A DNA stretch of 14,878 nucleotides, taken from JANXPZ01 sp034678345. Its GTDB lineage: Bacteria; Eisenbacteria; RBG-16-71-46. The position numbers and the translations under genes were made by a program. Where the stretch lies: the NCBI GenBank assembly GCA_034678345.1, contig JAXDBZ010000054.1:1-14878 (forward strand), given 5' to 3'. The notes beneath the pieces are model-generated. The model did no database searches. It worked only from the letters and a program-made list of their open reading frames with translations, and was not told the origin of the DNA. This document shows, one piece after another, positions 6,621 through 12,720 of the stretch. The first letter of the stretch is position 1, and each line of letters starts with the position of its first letter.

Positions 6621-6754
6621 GACCACCCAGGGCCAAGCGAATCGGGAAGCACCTGTCACTCATGTCGGCGCGACTGGGCGCGCGCCAGACCAACAACTCA
6701 CGGTCGCGAGCAGCGGTCTCCTGGACCACCGCAAGGGGAGGGCACAGGCTGAGG

Positions 6755-6783
6755 TTTGCTCTCGCACGCGGACGCGCTATCTT
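6755..6783 (+). promoter_or_regulatory. promoter of tRNA-Arg half copy 3
   Basis: TTTGCT (6755-6760), a 17-base spacer, then TATCTT (6778-6783), 10 bases before the tRNA-like sequence. It occupies the same place as the promoters of the other copies but has a different sequence. Confidence 0.5.
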
Positions 6784-6793
6784 CTTGCCGCGT

Positions 6794-6832
6794 GGCCCCG
6801 TAGCTCAGACGGGTAGAGCAGCGGTTTCCTAA
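6794..6832 (+). pseudogene. truncated tRNA-Arg(CCU), 5' half, copy 3
   Basis: Matches 38 of 39 bases of the intact tRNA start. The single difference is A to G in the D-loop (base 6813, GGATA to GGGTA). It breaks at the same base as copies 1 and 2 and is followed by GCAGCCCGG, as in copy 1. Confidence 0.9.
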
Positions 6833-6963
6833 GCAGCCCGGTCCACCGTCGTAACGTCTTGCGCGACAATGCCGGCAACAGATTGAGAGCTCACTGCTCT
6901 GGTCACAAGAGGTCAGGAGTGGTCGGAGAAGGACTCTGAAGGGGCGACCAAAGGGCGACCAAT
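6833..6963 (+). repeat. conserved cassette left end, copy B
   Basis: The counterpart of 3874-4004, same length. The tandem repeats are AGGGGCGACCA (6940-6950) and AAGGGCGACCA (6951-6961). The centre is diverged, while both edges are conserved. That pattern is expected if the edges are protein-binding sites. Confidence 0.65.
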
Positions 6964-7006
6964 CGCGCGATCATGCTGAGAGTCTGGCAGCGTGGAGGAG
7001 GTTGAG

Positions 7007-7327
7007 ATGATCTTCTCTGGACCCGCATGGGGGGTGGCTGTCTTCCTGGGCGTGGTCGCGGTAGCCATTGCGGTCCTGGTGTGGGTGCCGAGCCGGTTGT
7101 CGGGGCTCTTGCGCAACCCGGGAGGGGCGCCTCGGTTCATTCTGGCGATGGTGGCGTTGGCCGTTGCGGGCGCGAGCGGGGTGACGCTGTACTCGTGGGC
7201 AACGACAGGTCACAGCATTGATCGCGGAATGTGGCCCCTACCTGCGATCTACTTCTCTGCACTCTGGGCTATCGGGGTGTTCATCGCGAGTGCGGTCGCG
7301 TGGCGTGTTCATCGGCGGGTGGGCTAG
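7007..7327 (+). CDS. small three-span membrane protein carried by cassette 3
   Basis: A 106-residue protein. The ATG at 7007 is chosen over a GTG at 6992 because GGAGGAG lies six bases before it. Three hydrophobic helices are visible, about 7-27, 43-64 and 79-99, with basic loops (PSRLSGLLRNPGGAPR, and the tail WRVHRRVG) that suggest a cytosolic C-terminus. No family is recognised and there are no catalytic motifs. It is the only gene of its cassette and reads in the tRNA direction, as does the cargo of cassette 1. Small membrane proteins of this sort occur as immunity, holin-like or stress proteins; nothing here decides between them. Confidence 0.65.
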   Translation: MIFSGPAWGVAVFLGVVAVAIAVLVWVPSRLSGLLRNPGGAPRFILAMVALAVAGASGVTLYSWATTGHSIDRGMWPLPAIYFSALWAIGVFIASAVAWRVHRRVG

Positions 7328-7415
7328 CGGAAGCGCCGCCGAGAATTCCACTGACGCGCGATGCGGCACGCCTCCGAAAGAGTGGCAAGATTCGCTCAAG
7401 TTCTGCCGCAGGGAG

Positions 7416-7444
7416 TTGCGTACCTAGCGGCGTCCGGAGATAGT
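7416..7444 (+). promoter_or_regulatory. promoter of the intact tRNA-Arg
   Basis: TTGCGT (7416-7421), a 17-base spacer, GATAGT (7439-7444), then 11 bases to the tRNA. It is the same layout as upstream of copy 1. The tRNA is thus driven by a promoter lying on the cassette side. Confidence 0.6.
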
Positions 7445-7455
7445 GCCGGGTCCGT

Positions 7456-7532
7456 GGCCCCGTAGCTCAGACGGATAGAGCAGCGGTTTCCTAAACCGCG
7501 TGCCGCAGGTTCGACTCCTGCCGGGGCCACCA
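7456..7532 (+). tRNA. tRNA-Arg (anticodon CCU), CCA encoded
   Basis: A complete cloverleaf: acceptor GGCCCCG/CGGGGCC, D-stem GCTC/GAGC, anticodon stem GCGGT/ACCGC around loop TTCCTAA with anticodon CCT at 7490-7492 (reads AGG), a 5-base variable loop, T-stem GCAGG/CCTGC with TTCGACT, discriminator A and encoded CCA. AGG is a rare codon in such a GC-rich genome, but the tRNA is normally present once. It is the right end of the cassette array and the integration target; its first 39 bases are the repeated part. Confidence 0.97.
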
Positions 7533-7543
7533 ACCGAGGCCGC

Positions 7544-7891
7544 ATGAGTCCACGCCGTCACCCGATGGTCTACGCCGTCCGCGCGTTCCACCTCGTCATC
7601 GGCATCGGCATGACGGCGGCGACGACCTACCTCTGGTACGCGGCGCTGTTCCGCGTCCTGAACCGGTGGACGGCGCTGTCCGTGGTGGTCCTGGCCGTGC
7701 AGTGGATCATCGTCGCCTTCAACCACGGGCACTGTCCGATGGGGGTGATCCACGCGCGCTACGGCGACGAGAAGACCCTGTTCGAGCTGGTTGCGGGCAA
7801 GCAGTACGCCATCCACGGCTTCCGCAACTGGGGCATCATCTGCGCATTGGGCTTCGCGGTGCTCGTGGTCCGCGTGGCCCTGGGGCGCTGA
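7544..7891 (+). CDS. small membrane protein of unknown function
   Basis: A 115-residue protein starting 11 bases after the tRNA CCA end, so probably on the same transcript; only a weak CGAGG precedes the ATG. Three hydrophobic helices are visible, about 13-36, 43-60 and 95-112. A conserved-looking polar loop follows helix 2 (FNHGHCPMGVIHARYGDEKTLFE), with His61, His63, Cys64 and His70 that could bind a metal or haem; this is only suggestive. The family is unknown to me. Codon use fits the surrounding chromosome, so it is probably a resident gene next to the tRNA rather than cargo. Confidence 0.75.
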   Translation: MSPRRHPMVYAVRAFHLVIGIGMTAATTYLWYAALFRVLNRWTALSVVVLAVQWIIVAFNHGHCPMGVIHARYGDEKTLFELVAGKQYAIHGFRNWGIICALGFAVLVVRVALGR

Positions 7892-7937
7892 GCGTCGGCC
7901 CGTCCATCCCTCGCCGGGGCACCGCCAGCGCCCTCCG

Positions 7938-8663
7938 TCAGCGGTACGACGCTTTGACGGCTCCCCAGCTGGTGGCCAGCGCAGGCGTGGTGACGCCGTA
8001 TTCCTCGAGCCGGTACATCTCGATGTAGCCGTACTGCACGACGCCGACACCCGGCGAGTACCAGTCGCTCGGCACGCCCCCGGCGGCGACTTGCAGGCCC
8101 GTGACCCGTCGGCCATCGAGCGTCAGCCCGTCGCCCACGAAGCCCGCGACGGCGAGCGAAATGCCGGGCACGACCTGGCCGACGCCGATGCACGGGAACC
8201 TTCCCGCCGGGACGAGCAGCGACACGTCCTCGAGCGCGCCGTACGTGATGTCGAACGTCTGCGACAGGGTCGAATCGGCGAGGTCGTAGGACGTGACGTG
8301 CGTAGGCCACGTGTCGCCGACGACCGGCGCGCCGCCGCACAGGACGATGGGTGGATCGTACGCGACCCCGGAGCCGGGGCGCAGGAAGCCGGCAAGCAGC
8401 ACCTCACCCTCGGGACCGGTGAGCCAGTAGTTCTCGAGGCCGACGTTGGGCTCTTCCGCGTACGACTTGACGAACACGGTGCGCCCGCGGAGCGTCCGCG
8501 TGCCGGTGATGGTCTCGACCTGATGGGTGCCGGAGGTCGTGACGTAGCCCCAGTGGTTGCCTACGTGGAGCGGCAGCATCGCCGACGGGTCGGCGGCGGA
8601 AAGGCCCTGAAGCACGACGAGCGCCAGCGCAACAGGACCGAGCACGGACAACGATCGCCTCAT
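7938..8663 (-). CDS. secreted protein of unknown function with C-terminal TSWGxxKxxYR
   Basis: A 241-residue protein. The start at 8663 is set by a GGAGGAG ribosome binding site and directly begins the signal peptide (residues 1-24, cleaved near LSA-ADP). The mature part opens PLHVGNHWGYVT, typical of uncharacterised exported proteins with repeated beta-strands, and includes VPAGRFPCIGVGQV (151-164) and DWYSPGVGVVQYGY (200-213), again typical of that group. There is no catalytic signature. The last residues, TSWGAVKASYR, repeat the end of the NHL protein at 12721-13692 (TSWGRIKTLYR). It is divergent from the PrcB-like gene, with a 209-base shared upstream region. Confidence 0.75.
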   Translation of the reverse strand: MRRSLSVLGPVALALVVLQGLSAADPSAMLPLHVGNHWGYVTTSGTHQVETITGTRTLRGRTVFVKSYAEEPNVGLENYWLTGPEGEVLLAGFLRPGSGVAYDPPIVLCGGAPVVGDTWPTHVTSYDLADSTLSQTFDITYGALEDVSLLVPAGRFPCIGVGQVVPGISLAVAGFVGDGLTLDGRRVTGLQVAAGGVPSDWYSPGVGVVQYGYIEMYRLEEYGVTTPALATSWGAVKASYR

Positions 8664-8737
8664 ACGGCTCCTCCCACCCGCATCGCGCCAGGGCAGGGGC
8701 CCTGGGCGCATCCGGGGTGCAACGCCCGGTCAGGTGG

Positions 8738-8766
8738 ATTATGCGCCCTCAGGGCCCGGCGGGGAA
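8738..8766 (-). promoter_or_regulatory. putative promoter for the 7938-8663 gene
   Basis: On the reverse strand: TTCCCC (8761-8766), a 17-base spacer, CATAAT (8738-8743), 75 bases before the ATG. The same pair of boxes at the same spacing occurs before 12721-13692. Confidence 0.5.
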
Positions 8767-8795
8767 CGGCCTTGCGGGCCGCCCTCGCAAGGCTC

Positions 8796-8824
8796 TGGAC
8801 GCCGCCGCCTCCTGGTGCTGCAAT
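8796..8824 (+). promoter_or_regulatory. putative promoter for the PrcB-like gene
   Basis: TGGACG (8796-8801), a 17-base spacer, TGCAAT (8819-8824), giving a leader of roughly 40 bases before the ATG at 8873. Two-box matches are modest, so confidence is limited. Confidence 0.35.
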
Positions 8825-8872
8825 GTCCCCGGCTCACAGGGGGCCGTCCGGGGCCCCCGCGAGGAGGTTGCC

Positions 8873-9364
8873 ATGAAGCGACTGCTCAGGATGCCGGCGC
8901 TCGCGGCAGGATCCGCGCTGCTCATCGTGCTCCTGGCGCCGGGGTGCCTCGACGAGAACGCGCTCGAGCCCAGCCCGCTGCCCATCGAGCGGCTGACCCC
9001 CGTCGGCGGCGCCCAACACTCCGGTCTCACCGACGAGCTGCGCCTCGCCGTCCACGATCCCATCAGCTTCGCCGGCCTGTGGAAGAAGGCCTGGCCGGAA
9101 GCGCCAGTGCCCGACGTGGACTTCGCCACCCACACCGTGCTGGTCGTCGCCATGGGCGAGCAGAGTTCCGGCGGCTACGCGATCCAGGTGGCCGCGGCCG
9201 CGGCCGGGGCCGGCGGCCTCGACGTGGAGGTCCTCTCCGTGTCGCCCGGGCCGGGCTGCGCAGTGCCGACGGTGATGACGCAGCCAGTGGACATCGTCAG
9301 CGTCGCGGCGCACGGTCTGACCGCGCGGTTCGACGAGGAGCACGTGGTCACGCCCTGCAAGTGA
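8873..9364 (+). CDS. PrcB-family lipoprotein
   Basis: A 163-residue protein with a GAGGAGG ribosome binding site before the ATG at 8873. The hydrophobic N-terminus ends in LLAPGC (Cys25), a probable lipobox. Residues 60-160 match the PrcB C-terminal domain: FAGLWKKAW near 66-74, VLVVAMGEQSSGGYAIQV near 89-106 (the GE-x-SGGY loop is the hallmark) and PGPGC...TQP (126-138). The name comes from a subunit of a spirochaete surface protease complex; most bacterial members are lone secreted proteins of unknown role, and no protease gene lies beside this one. It is divergent from the gene at 7938 and convergent with the large gene at 9402. Confidence 0.85.
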   Translation: MKRLLRMPALAAGSALLIVLLAPGCLDENALEPSPLPIERLTPVGGAQHSGLTDELRLAVHDPISFAGLWKKAWPEAPVPDVDFATHTVLVVAMGEQSSGGYAIQVAAAAAGAGGLDVEVLSVSPGPGCAVPTVMTQPVDIVSVAAHGLTARFDEEHVVTPCK

Positions 9365-9401
9365 GACGGTGCGGCGCCTGCGACGGCAGGCGCCGGCTCG
9401 T

Positions 9402-12400
9402 CTACCGCACGATCACCCAGCGCCGCGTCGCCGTCTGCTCGCCCGCCTGCACCTGCACGAAGTAGAGCCCGGGCTCCAGCGCGGTGCCGTCGTCGGCGCG
9501 TGGCGCCAGCTCCACGCGCACCAGGCCGGCCGCGCGCTCGCCGAGGTTCTGCAGGGCGAGGCGGCGGCCCTGCAGGTCCACGACCGCCACGCACACGCGT
9601 CGCGGCGCAGGCAGCACCAGGTCGAGTCGCGCCGCGCCGCGCGCCGGCGAGGGCACCGGCCCGCTCAGGGCCAACGCCGCCGGCGCGGCCGGGCCGGGCA
9701 CGTCCACGGCGACGCCGGCCGTGTCGGCGAGCAGGGCCAGCGCAATCTCGAACGTCCCGTCGCCCGACAGCTCGACCTCCTCGGTGAGGGCGAGGTTGCG
9801 CCGGTCGTAGCCCGACCAGCTCGGCGCCGGGTTGAAGCTCGTGCCGGCGGACCACTCCACCAGCGCCGCGGCCCGCCCGCTGGCGTTGGTCAGCTTGTAC
9901 TGCTGTGCCGCGGGGAACCAGCCTCCGAGGTGCGACTGCCCGTGCAGCATGAGGTCGAGCGGATCGGGGGAGAGGCCGAGACGAATGTAGAGCGGGCCGG
10001 CCACGCTCTCGACGTAGCCGGCGCGCAGCGTGCGGCTGTAGGGCGCCATGGTGACGGTCTTCTGCACCAGCCCGTCGGGGCTCGTGAACCGCCAGCCGTC
10101 GGCCACCGCGACGGCCGTGTAGACGGCGTCGGCGTAGGTGCCGCCGTTCATCTCCTTGAAGGCCGAACAGCGGTTGGCGCCGGCGCCTGTGTATTCTTCC
10201 TCGCCGGGGGCTGATGGATTGGTGACCGGCGCGCCGACGATGACCTCGGCCACGTCGCGCCCGGCATCGTAGGCGCAGGCCAGCACGCAGCGGGCGCCGT
10301 AGCGCTCGAACACCGCGAAGCCGGTCTGGTTGCGGATCACGTACTCGGCCTCGCCGTCCCAGTCGAGGTCCACGGCCCGCGTCAGCGTGGCGTCGCCGAG
10401 CAGGGTGTTGCGGGCGCTGTCGGCCCAGGCGGCCGCGGCGGCGTAGAGCCCGGCGCCGCGCACGTGGTTCTGCAGGCGCAACGCCCAGGTGTTGACGCCG
10501 TCCCAGGTGTCGTCGGGGTCGGTCCAGGCGCCGTAGCAGTCGGTGTCGGCGTAGTTGACCTCGTCCTCCTCGTGCCAGGCGGTCTCGTAGACCATCGCCA
10601 GGTAGGAGGCGATGCCAAGGTCGCGCAGCCGGTTGCGCGGCGCGCTCTCGAGCGCCTGCCACGCCTCGTACATGAGCGTTCCCGGCGTGTTGAGGTCGCC
10701 GTGGCGCATGCCGCTCGGCAGCGGCGGCCCGTCCTGCGCCGGCGTCTCGCCCCGCGTGTGGTAGTCGCCCTGCTCGCCGGTGATGACCGGCACGAGGTTG
10801 TAGAAGTCCTGCTCGTTGCCCGGGAAGCCGGCGTTCGCGTTGTAGTACCAGTAGTGGTACGAGTCCTCGGCCGCGTGCTTGAGCCACTCGTACGTCTGGA
10901 TGGACAGGTCATGGCGCGCGCCGTGGTCCACCACGAACGCCGAGGGGTTCGCCAGCGCCAGCGCCAGCAGGTCCTTCAGGTTCGCGATGTGCACCCACGG
11001 GTGGTTGGCGAGCCAGCGGATCGTGTTGTGGTACTGGTTCGGGTTGTTGTTGGGCACGCTCACGCCCTGCACCGGGTCGAACGACTTGCCGGCCAGCGCC
11101 TCCCAGTCGTCGAACACCACGACGATCTCGCTCGAGTTCCCGTAGAGCGCCTTCTGCAGCAGGCTGTAGCGCGTGTCCATCACCGCGCCGCCGTCGTGGT
11201 TGCCGAACTTCGCCTGGTCCTCGCGGTCGTTGATCACGAAGCAGTACACGCCGTTGACGAGGTGCACCTTGTGCCGGTAGCCCTGGTCCGGCGTGCAGCT
11301 CTCGCCCGGGTAGCACCACCAGTGGAGGTGGGTGACCTCGTCGAGATAGGTGGCGAGGTACGGGCTGGCGGCGATGTCCTCGAAGGTGTGCCCGTCGAGC
11401 GGCGACAGACCGGTGCTCTGGGAGCGGATGACGCGCTCCGGGGTGTGCATGACCTTCGCGTCCGCCGCGCTCACGCCGTAGACCACCTGGTTCAGGCTGT
11501 CGGTCACCGACAGCGAGGCGGCGTTCACCGGCCCCTCGAAGTACGGCAGGATGTGCTCGGCCAGCACGCCGCCGACGAGCGAGCCGGGGCGCGAGGTCTG
11601 CTCGGCGTCCACGAAGTCGCGCACCCGCGCCAGGAACGAGGGGCCATCCTGCGGGTCGGCAGCGCCGCCCGCCCTGCGCGCCCACCGGCAGGCGATGGTG
11701 AGCGTGCCGCTGGGGTGGATGTTCAGCGGCACGCCGAAGATCTCGTGCGTGTCGAGCGTGCGCAGGAAGCCGGTGCCGCCGCCGATGCCGGTGTTCGACT
11801 GTGGATCGTAGATGTGGGCGCCGATGTCGCCGGCCTTGTTCACCGACTGGTTGCCGTGGGCGATCGAGGCGTAGTGGACGACGCCGGCCTGCGCGGTGGA
11901 GGAGGTGCCGCCGTTCAGCACGCCGTCGGAGCAGCCGCGGTCGTAGTCCTCGATGGCGTCGGTGAGCCTGCTGTGCCCGGGGCACGACGAGGCGCCCCCG
12001 TCCTTGGCGGTGAAGACCTGGAAGGTGAGCGGCGAGGTGCCGTTCCACCCGGCGTTCAGCAGCGACTGCCGGGTGATGCCGAACTCCACCGCGTCGAGCT
12101 GGCTGTTGAAGTACGAGCCGAGATAGGCGTTGGTGATGAGCGTCCAGTTCTGGTCGTAGATGCGGTAGTCGGTCCCCGAGACGGTGCCCGACCGGTAGAC
12201 GTTGACGCACAGCTCCCAGGGCCGGTCGGTCTGGCAGTCCATGAAGTCCGGCAGCCAGCTCTGCCCGCCGGCGGCGGCGTCGATGGCCACGTAGAGGTCG
12301 AGGTAGCCGTTCTCGGCCCCGAGCGCGAGGTCGTAGAGGTCCACGCGGAAGTAGAGGTTGTCGCCCTCCTCGCGCGTGTAGAACGCGACGATGTCGCGGG

Positions 12401-12635
12401 AGTCGTCGTAGCCGTCGGCGTAGAGGTACTTCGTGTCCACCGTGCCGGCCTCGTCCAGCGTCCGGCAGTCGGCGGGCAGCCAGTCCTGGAACTCCTGGTA
12501 CCAGGTCACGCCGGCGCGGTCGGTGCCGAGAGCGGGCCCGGGGCCGATGGTGATGGGTCCGGCGAGCAGGACGGCGGGCAGGGCGACCGCCGCGAGGGCG
12601 GCGGCGGCGAGCGGGAGGAGGACGGGGCGGTTCAC
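9402..12635 (-). CDS. large secreted protein, possibly GH57-like, with FlgD-like sorting domain
   Basis: A 1077-residue protein. GTG at 12635 is taken as start: AGGAG lies 8 bases upstream, the signal peptide (residues 1-26, to LLAG) begins at once, and the -10 box at 12682 rules out a start further out. Residues about 45-215 look like a carbohydrate-binding beta-sandwich (YLDLYVAIDAAAGGQSW, PLTFQVFTAKDGG). The middle, about 250-800, has features reminiscent of glycoside hydrolase family 57 (PLNIHPSGTLTIACRW, MHTPERVI, IVVVFDDWEALAG, WVHIANLKDLL), but I cannot place the catalytic pair, so polysaccharide hydrolysis is a guess. The last 90 residues (PVPSPARG...VVDLQGRRL...LEPGLYFVQVQAGEQTATRRWVIVR) are a FlgD-like/type A sorting domain, implying export by a type IX-like route or surface attachment. 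It is followed by no downstream partner on its strand. Confidence 0.8.
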   Translation of the reverse strand: MNRPVLLPLAAAALAAVALPAVLLAGPITIGPGPALGTDRAGVTWYQEFQDWLPADCRTLDEAGTVDTKYLYADGYDDSRDIVAFYTREEGDNLYFRVDLYDLALGAENGYLDLYVAIDAAAGGQSWLPDFMDCQTDRPWELCVNVYRSGTVSGTDYRIYDQNWTLITNAYLGSYFNSQLDAVEFGITRQSLLNAGWNGTSPLTFQVFTAKDGGASSCPGHSRLTDAIEDYDRGCSDGVLNGGTSSTAQAGVVHYASIAHGNQSVNKAGDIGAHIYDPQSNTGIGGGTGFLRTLDTHEIFGVPLNIHPSGTLTIACRWARRAGGAADPQDGPSFLARVRDFVDAEQTSRPGSLVGGVLAEHILPYFEGPVNAASLSVTDSLNQVVYGVSAADAKVMHTPERVIRSQSTGLSPLDGHTFEDIAASPYLATYLDEVTHLHWWCYPGESCTPDQGYRHKVHLVNGVYCFVINDREDQAKFGNHDGGAVMDTRYSLLQKALYGNSSEIVVVFDDWEALAGKSFDPVQGVSVPNNNPNQYHNTIRWLANHPWVHIANLKDLLALALANPSAFVVDHGARHDLSIQTYEWLKHAAEDSYHYWYYNANAGFPGNEQDFYNLVPVITGEQGDYHTRGETPAQDGPPLPSGMRHGDLNTPGTLMYEAWQALESAPRNRLRDLGIASYLAMVYETAWHEEDEVNYADTDCYGAWTDPDDTWDGVNTWALRLQNHVRGAGLYAAAAAWADSARNTLLGDATLTRAVDLDWDGEAEYVIRNQTGFAVFERYGARCVLACAYDAGRDVAEVIVGAPVTNPSAPGEEEYTGAGANRCSAFKEMNGGTYADAVYTAVAVADGWRFTSPDGLVQKTVTMAPYSRTLRAGYVESVAGPLYIRLGLSPDPLDLMLHGQSHLGGWFPAAQQYKLTNASGRAAALVEWSAGTSFNPAPSWSGYDRRNLALTEEVELSGDGTFEIALALLADTAGVAVDVPGPAAPAALALSGPVPSPARGAARLDLVLPAPRRVCVAVVDLQGRRLALQNLGERAAGLVRVELAPRADDGTALEPGLYFVQVQAGEQTATRRWVIVR

Positions 12636-12681
12636 GGTGGGGCTCCTGGTGGGCGGCGGCGGCTGCGCGGCGATCCCCACG

Positions 12682-12710
12682 ATTGTACCCGGCGGAGCCC
12701 CGCCGGGCCA
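12682..12710 (-). promoter_or_regulatory. putative promoter for the large secreted protein
   Basis: On the reverse strand: TGGCCC (12705-12710), a 17-base spacer, TACAAT (12682-12687), a near-consensus -10 lying 46 bases before the GTG at 12635. The -35 is weak. Its place between the two reverse genes argues that they are not one transcript. Confidence 0.45.
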
Positions 12711-12720
12711 CGGCCGGCGC

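Larger units (their letters stand above)
4535..6793 (+). mobile_element. tRNA-half cassette 2 (unit of 2259 bp)
   Basis: The largest unit, from tRNA half copy 2 to the base before copy 3. After the tRNA half it has its own left end, with a terminator-like hairpin and four 10-base GGACA-type repeats. An MNT/HEPN gene pair, a reverse-strand lipoprotein and a promoter for the next tRNA half follow. Its left end is unrelated to that of cassettes 1 and 3, suggesting a second element family using the same target. No recombinase gene is found. The lipoprotein may have a separate origin from the MNT/HEPN pair. Confidence 0.55.
6794..7455 (+). mobile_element. tRNA-half cassette 3 (unit of 662 bp)
   Basis: From tRNA half copy 3 to the base before the intact tRNA. 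The left end (6833-6963) is homologous to that of cassette 1. It then carries one small membrane-protein gene and a promoter driving the complete tRNA. It has the same size class and plan as cassette 1 but an unrelated gene, so the ends are conserved and the cargo is exchanged. Confidence 0.6.

Noticed and set aside
5851..6816. A 321-codon forward frame opposite the cassette 2 lipoprotein
   Set aside because: The reverse strand has a signal peptide and lipobox, whereas this frame has neither a ribosome binding site nor a sensible composition, and it runs into tRNA half copy 3.
3835..7532. A split tRNA whose halves are joined in trans, as in some archaea
   Set aside because: Only 5' halves are repeated, no separate 3' half or joining sequence is present, and an intact tRNA gene exists at the right end.
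3835..7532. A CRISPR array or classical integron
   Set aside because: Repeats are 700-2259 bases apart rather than tens of bases, there are no cas genes, integron integrase or attC-like palindromes, and the repeated element is plainly a tRNA half.
7424..8116. A reverse-strand frame across the tRNA and the membrane protein
   Set aside because: It includes the familiar spurious translation of a tRNA antisense strand and overlaps two better features.
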